Assembly (NCBI GenBank): GCA_023897205.1
Contig: JAHWDD010000004.1
Coordinates: forward strand, 558,001 to 622,000
DNA: 64,000 nucleotides
Direction: 5' to 3'
Source: Exophiala sp. HKRS030
Lineage: Eukaryota; Ascomycota; Eurotiomycetes; Chaetothyriales; Herpotrichiellaceae
The position numbers were made by a program, and so were the translations under genes. Below are positions 58,522 through 64,000 of the stretch, piece by piece; within the stretch, counting starts at the first letter, position 1; every line of letters begins with the position of its first letter. Under the pieces are notes generated by a model. It was not told the DNA's origin. It saw only the letters and a list, made by a program, of their open reading frames with translations, and did no database searches.

Positions 58522-60787
58522 ATGAACTGGACTGGTGGTCATCTGCGACGGCACTCCAGGGCCAACGCAAGCGCTTTGGTCAAGTCTCAAAAACAACATT
58601 TTGCCAAAGCGAGGCTGCGCGGTTCCGCACCTTTTACTCCCCCCGACCCACGTTGTCGATCCTCAGTCAATACCAGTCACATTCGCCTCCAGGGCGACGT
58701 ACCCCGTCTCGAGTAGATCGGAGGTCCTGTGTCAAGTCTCGGCCAGATCTCGTGATAGGGAAACACGTTGTGTCAAGTGACAACAAAATTTCACAGAGCG
58801 ACGAACTGGAATTGAGAGAGGCCCTGTACTCCGGCCGAGGCCAGGTTGCAAGGCCACAGGAACACATCTCTCGAGTTCGCAGGTTGAAGAACGATCCTTG
58901 CCCCAATGTAATAGCCAAGGAGGAACTTCTTTCCCAACCTGACTGGGCAGGCCTAACGAACACGAAGCCGCCGCAGTCTGGTCAGCGTTCAGGCAGAGGA
59001 AGCATGGGCGACATTCGAAGGAGAAGAGCCCGGCGTCGACTCGACACACACAAGATCCTGAAGCTTCACAGATTGGCAGACTCGAAGTTGTCTTCTCCAC
59101 AGGTCAGAAGCAATGCCGATAAAGAACGAATACCAGATATCACTGGCCAAACCGAATCACATATTCCTGAACGTCAGGCTTCTCATGCACCATTGGCCGA
59201 GGCTACCCTATGCTTGAAACCCATAGAAAGACCTGCGATATCAGCGATGAATGCGATTAATTTGTCCCAGGGGCGTCATCTCCAGCAGGTCAGCTCAGGT
59301 CCTTCAAACTCGCCGTGCAGAAACAGCTATGTCAGAGCGCTAAAATCACACGCTCGATCGACAGCTCGGAGCTTGATACCATTGAATGAAGTGCTTGATC
59401 TCCCAACATTTGACGACGTCTTACAGCTTTACTCATCTGCGAGTCGTGGTAAGACCCCACCTTCTTTTTCAACGTTGTCCTGGCCTTTACAGTGTGACAA
59501 GACTGGTGCATTTGATCCAGTCGAGGAATTTTCTGGGGATTACGGTCTCAGTAATACAGGAGCTTGCTACGCCGACTGGATAACATTGTCTTCAAACTTC
59601 ATTGCACCCGAGAACGATCCTGTGGACACAAGGGAAAGGAGAAAATGGCAAGTTGGCGCTCGCCACAACTCGCAGTCTCCGAACCTGCAATCGACAGACT
59701 TGGCCAACATCACGCCCCAATGTCCGGTCTTAAGATTCACAATCGACGACCAGGTCGAACTTGAAAGGGAAGACGAATGGAAAATAATGCTAGAGGCTTC
59801 CTCCTCAGCAGCCTCCAATGACCAAGTGTCCTCCCCAAGGCTCGATGTGGATGAAGATATCAAACAGAGGGAAAGTCGCCAGGGCTGGTCGCTCGCTAAC
59901 TGGACTTCTAGAAGCCCCTGGAAGAAAGGCGCAGACGAGGAAATTCCGTCTCTGCTCGGGATGATGAGGACTCTGGAATCTTAGACAATCCGGTGCCTAC
60001 GCTCTGCCCAAGGAAGTCGCTTTTGGATAGCGCCGAGTTTCATCGGGTTTCAGATTCTGCGTGGGCTGATCAACATTTCCTGGACGAGACGCGGGTCCTC
60101 CAGGACACATTTGACTTTGAGACAACACCAGAACAATACACTCGAGTGGCCGAAGTGCCGCTGAGAGAAAACTTGCTAAGACCACTTGGGAAATGTGAGC
60201 ATGTCGATCAGACTTGCCACGGCAACCTTGCTTCTGCCGCGAGTAAGAGAGCGCACTTACCGGCAGACTCTATGCTTCATCCTGCCTATGAACCTATCTC
60301 GTTTGAAGAGTTAAGTCATACAGGTCACTTGAACTCCGCGCAACACCATTTCCCTGAAAGGGTTGGAAGCCAATCCATATACAACAACGAAGATGGTTCC
60401 GAGGAGATGCGCAGTAACCCGAGGCATGACTTCTATGTGGAAGCATCAAGGAATATAACTCTGGTGCCATGCAAAAGAACAAGCTCGGTCGCTTGGGACA
60501 GCCGAAGCGAAGATTCAAGCTCGTTCGCTCGTGCTCAACCACATGAGTTCAGCATTCAGCGATCCGACTCAGGCTGCCTTTCATATCAGAGGTTCCACAA
60601 GGACGGATTGTTCTTGAGTGGCGGTATCACTTGTATGGCTTCTCCATCGCCTTTCCCTGGTACGGCAAATATCAATGTCATCAAAGGGAAGTACTCCATT
60701 CCCACAACCACGATTTCTCGGGCCAGGGTTTCGAGTGACGAGTTTCCCAACATGAATCTTAGCGGCCATTCCTCGGCGGTCTTATGA
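58522..60787 (+). CDS. Uncharacterised fungal protein gene, one-base frameshift
   Basis: Exon 58522-58698 begins MNWTGGHLRRHSRAN and has the QKQHFAKAR segment typical of a group of unnamed fungal proteins. A 98-nt GT-AG intron (58699-58796) joins in phase to SDELELREALYSG. The long second exon holds a conserved-looking DWAGL block followed by a basic RRRRARRR patch, then a low-complexity middle. At 59958-59960 (GGG) the frame fails: IPSLLG is followed in the next frame by DDEDSGILDNPVPTL and runs to the stop at 60787. One extra G would give about 720 residues in a smooth reading; without it the protein ends 24 bases later. The function is not known; the basic patch hints at a nuclear role. 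Confidence 0.6.
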
Positions 60788-61731
60788 TGGCTTTTGAGAG
60801 CAGTATCGACTATGTGAAATAAAAGTTCATGGGTTGATGACGGCCTAAAAGGGATGATTGCTCGCATATCTTTGGGGATGCCCAGGCGGTCCGAAGGCAA
60901 GCTCATGTCTTTGTAAGAGCTAGCGATGAAAAGATCTATCATCAGTGGACTTTAATTGCGAGCCTACAATACAGAGTTGGGAGCCAACCAGACATTCACC
61001 GGATTAGCTCTGTTTGGAGCGGACGCAGTAAGATGTTGTAGGACGTTGAGCTTAGATATTAGTGGGATGTGCAATATCGAATCATTGAATTGTTCGGCTA
61101 CCACAGAATAGATATGCGACGAAGAGTTATCAGTATATAGCACACGGGATAGGTCGAAAATGCTCAAAGCATTCTAGGCGATGCCTATCCGCTTACAGTC
61201 GATTTCCAACAGTACTGTCGCCATGTGGATGCAGGAAGGAACGACTTCGAAGATGAAGGCATCTCAGATGCCTTTTGCCTTTGAGGAAGGTCTTGTTGGG
61301 GACTGTTTAGATACCACAGTATTTTATGATACTATACAGCCTGGCATTAACAACAGCTAAACTTAGGCAATTTCCGGCCGCCAAGACCTCAGCCTTGTGG
61401 TCAGCGCCTACAAAAGCTCCCTGTCGGTCAAGTTAACAACCTCCTTGCAATGGTGCAGATTCTCAAAACAGAACCGAACACGGAGACGAAGAGTCTCACG
61501 TTACAAATCATGTGGTATCGATGGTCGCTTGCATTTTCCCTGGCCCTATGTAGCCAGCAATCCTCTGGTTGCCGAAAGGGATGGGTCTGTGATCTTATTA
61601 TGCTGCTTTTTACCACGAGCTTGGTGCTTCCCTCACAATGTTCAGATCTGGTTTCCTTTCCGTTTTAACCTTTCTTTTTCTTTGGATCTAACATCGCTCA
61701 CGAAAGTCCATCGAGATCTTACACAGTCACC
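60788..61731. other. Intergenic
   Basis: 3' flank of the previous gene and promoter of the secreted protein gene. The last 100 bp before its ATG is pyrimidine-rich (CCTTTCTTTTTCTTT), as common near fungal transcription starts. No other feature is supported. Confidence 0.5.
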
Positions 61732-62719
61732 ATGAAACAGTTCACAGCAACCATACTGCTATCACCTGTCTTTATCTCCTGCGCGACTTCACAAATTCTG
61801 TCCTGTGGGGATGTTGGCTGCCCGTTGAATGGCGATGGGTCTCCGGATAACTGTGTACTTGAAGCAGATCAAGCCTTCGGAATTGGGATCTCAGCTCTCA
61901 GCACCTCGTTGGATCAACGACCGTTGACCTGGACTTTAGCCGTCAAGTCAGACTACGAGCCCGGGAGCCTCCGCATTTACCAGAGGGATTTCTATCTTGG
62001 TCAACCACCAACATTGGACCTTGAGGGTACAGCTTCCTCAAACGGCTGTGCACTCTTCTTCGATGGGATTGCAAGCGATTTGAACTTCTTTCTCGGCGAG
62101 CGCCCCGGGCCGAGGGACAACGGAACATGCGAGGATGCACTCACTAGCGTATGCGTCGCCGACTGGAGAACCCAGATACAAAACGAGGTCAATTCTGCAC
62201 TGCGGAATAGCAGCTCATTGGACTGTGACGCCTTAGCACGGACTTTGCAGAACAATCCACCTGCAAATTGTTCCACAAACCACAATTCTTGGGGCTTTGT
62301 CTCTGCAAAACGTAAGGTGAGACCCTTTCCTAGGCGGCTCACAATGAATGTATGCTAACTCCCTCTTAGCGATTTCTGGCAGTGATACTCCGCAACCAAT
62401 TCAACTCACAACTTGTACGCCCACACTTGGCAGTGACTACCAGATGAGACCTTTTGCGAGCTTCAACTATTCTTCTCAAGCGAACAAAGACTACCAATTC
62501 ATGGAGTACCTATATGGAATTACTCCTATTGTGACAGTCCTAGCACCAATAGGAGGTGCACCGGAGATTCACCTGAATTGTCTGAAGATAGTTCAGGATG
62601 AACCAGTGAGCGCAGTTGTGGTTGGGAGCAAAAGCTCAAAGTTGGATGCGCCAAGGCTCGGGTTGCTAATGCTGATGGCCGCAGTATTGGTTTTGCCAAC
62701 ATTGAACGATTGGTTGTGA
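61732..62719 (+). CDS. Secreted Cys-containing protein with GPI-anchor-type tail
   Basis: Two exons, 61732-62311 and 62370-62719 with a 58-nt intron that has a TGCTAAC branch site, give 309 residues. The first 20 residues are a clear signal peptide (FTATILLSPVFISCATS). The mature part has paired cysteines (CGDVGC, then NGTCEDALTSVCVADW) and several N-glycosylation sequons. The C-terminus ends in a hydrophobic segment (LGLLMLMAAVLVLP) after small residues (GSKSS), as expected for a GPI anchor. So the product is probably on the cell surface or in the wall. I recognise the general style of lineage-specific fungal surface proteins but no named family. Confidence 0.7.
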
Positions 62720-63541
62720 TCTCAAGGATTCTATCAGGACACCGGGATAGAAGAGCGGAGAACTTATCACTGGGGTTGTTGAGGAGATGTTGGGAATGGT
62801 CGATTTTACAGATACGCGTGTATGATTAGGACTTTCGTAACGTATTGTTTATTCCATGTACTACCGTATTTTTTTAACGTACTATTGTTATCTTTTCCAC
62901 GACTTTCTTTGATATTCACCCTTTCCGTCTGCCCTACTGTGAGAAAGAGTGAGCCAGTATTCATAAATGTATGGCATGTTGTGTTTCACTAGCCGATATC
63001 ATGCATTCATCACGAGACACTGCCAAGACCGACCTAGATCTCTTAGATCTGCATGTCCTGGGTCGCCTCAAGGTTGGGCGTCTATCCTAAAATAATTGAC
63101 CTATACGCGATCTCACCATTATAGCTTAGACGAAATGGCCGACTCTATACCTCGCCTCCAACTTTGGATAAGTTTCAGATCTTAAATAGCCGCTGGGCCA
63201 CGACGGGGCTACGGCGGGGCCGACTGCTTTCCAGAAGTGTGGTTCACCAGGAATTCACCATCATGCTCGGCGCGACATGAATAGGAACGCACTCACAGAG
63301 ATCGCGGCTGGCACGGTTGCCTGGAGGCTAGCTCTCTCTCCAATGTTTCGGCCTTGGGTGACCCAGCCCTTTAGACTGCATGGCCCTTCACCTGGCCATC
63401 CAGGCCGCCTGGTCGTCTTGAGGGATGATTTCCACATAGACATCTGGGTTGCGTGCGCCGCTTGCCACGCTACATTGCACTCTGTTGAACCGTCACCAGA
63501 TCAAGGATGTCACATGGCTGCAACGGGAATGTGCAGTAGCG
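62720..63541. other. Intergenic
   Basis: The 3' flank of the surface-protein gene and the upstream region of the next gene. Short open frames at 63261-63443 (minus) and 63277-63651 (plus) overlap the next gene and look like shadows. Confidence 0.5.
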
Positions 63542-64000
63542 ATGGCATCAACCAACCTCCCAATGCATGTCATGACAAGTATCATCTCCTTCTGCCTTAT
63601 TTCAGATCCATCCATCGAACAGTCTCTTCGACTGAGGCTTGTCAGCAGTAAGAAATCGTCTCGTTCCTTGCGCAAGACGGATGATCGCTGACATTTTCAG
63701 GGGTTTTCAACGAGGAGGTGCTCAGAGTGACGTTCATTACGTGGGATGCACCAGCTCCCCTACGTGATCGCACACGACCGCGTCATTCATTGCCCCTCAA
63801 GCTGATTGCCAGAAGATGCGTACAGGGCATCCTATGGCGCGCGATCAGCTCCGGCCACGCTCAAGACTGGATGAGGTCTGCCATGGAAACGATTAAGTCA
63901 CTGAGGGACAGGTATTCGTCCGGGCTTCCGAGCACCATAAAGCAGAACGAACTTCCTAACTGCACTTCCAACCCGATATTTCGCGACCCAATAACTATCT
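63542..64000 (+). CDS. F-box-like protein, 3' end outside window
   Basis: ATG at 63542 opens MASTNLPMHVMTSIISF. After a 53-nt GT-AG intron (63648-63700) the frame continues in phase and stays open to the window edge (about 135 residues visible). The N-terminal LP-x2-V pattern followed by RLRLVSRVFNEEVLRVTF resembles an F-box or F-box-like start, as in many fungal SCF substrate receptors. The rest of the gene, including any repeat domain, is missing, so the call rests on about 35 residues. Confidence 0.5.

Noticed and set aside
1..64000. Polyketide/nonribosomal cluster or prokaryote-type defence system
   Set aside because: No synthase, condensation, adenylation, Cas, restriction or toxin-antitoxin-type genes are visible; the regulators and pump are ordinary fungal accessory genes.

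Overview
The window is nuclear DNA from a filamentous ascomycete (Pezizomycotina). The evidence is many short GT-AG introns (about 45-160 nt), HET-domain genes, Zn(II)2Cys6 and Fungal_trans regulators, a Clr5-domain protein, an Atg26-type sterol glucosyltransferase, and transposon DNA carrying the mark of repeat-induced point mutation (RIP: CpA/TpG lost, TpA gained, CpG kept). I cannot fix the genus.

Layout. 0-10 kb: a HET gene cut by the left edge, a gene-poor stretch, a 217-bp MITE, a second HET gene with a one-base frameshift, and a transcription-factor-like gene without a zinc cluster. 10-26 kb is the conserved housekeeping part: ATG26 (minus), pyruvate decarboxylase (minus) divergent from LEU2 (plus, with a 21-nt microexon and a Leu3-type site upstream), an RBR ubiquitin ligase (minus), and a diaminopropionate ammonia-lyase-like PLP enzyme (plus). 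27-31 kb: a two-domain VOC/extradiol-type dioxygenase followed by a Zn2Cys6 regulator. 31-38 kb: a decayed gene, a PARP-type zinc-finger protein of unusual build, and an alpha-arrestin with a C-terminal PPxY. 40-51 kb: a solo-LTR-like element, a Clr5-domain gene, a full-length ABC-B transporter in ten exons, and a Ctf1-like Zn2Cys6 regulator. 52-55.5 kb: a decayed MFS transporter fragment interrupted by a 2.58-kb Tc1-type (DD34E) transposon with perfect terminal inverted repeats, TA duplications and a RIP-mutated core. 58-64 kb: an uncharacterised fungal gene with a frameshift, a secreted GPI-anchor-type protein, and an F-box-like gene cut by the right edge.

Two themes cross gene boundaries. 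First, the MITE at 5.4 kb and the transposon at 53-55 kb share terminal inverted repeats, so they belong to one mobile family with an autonomous and a small partner. Second, three otherwise convincing genes (HET2, ATG26 and the gene at 58.5 kb) each break at a G/C run that is one base short. That pattern fits base-calling undercalls at least as well as gene decay. I found no clear new multi-gene system. The best leads are the PARP-finger protein, the transposon/MITE pair with its RIP mosaic, and the lyase/dioxygenase/regulator neighbourhood.
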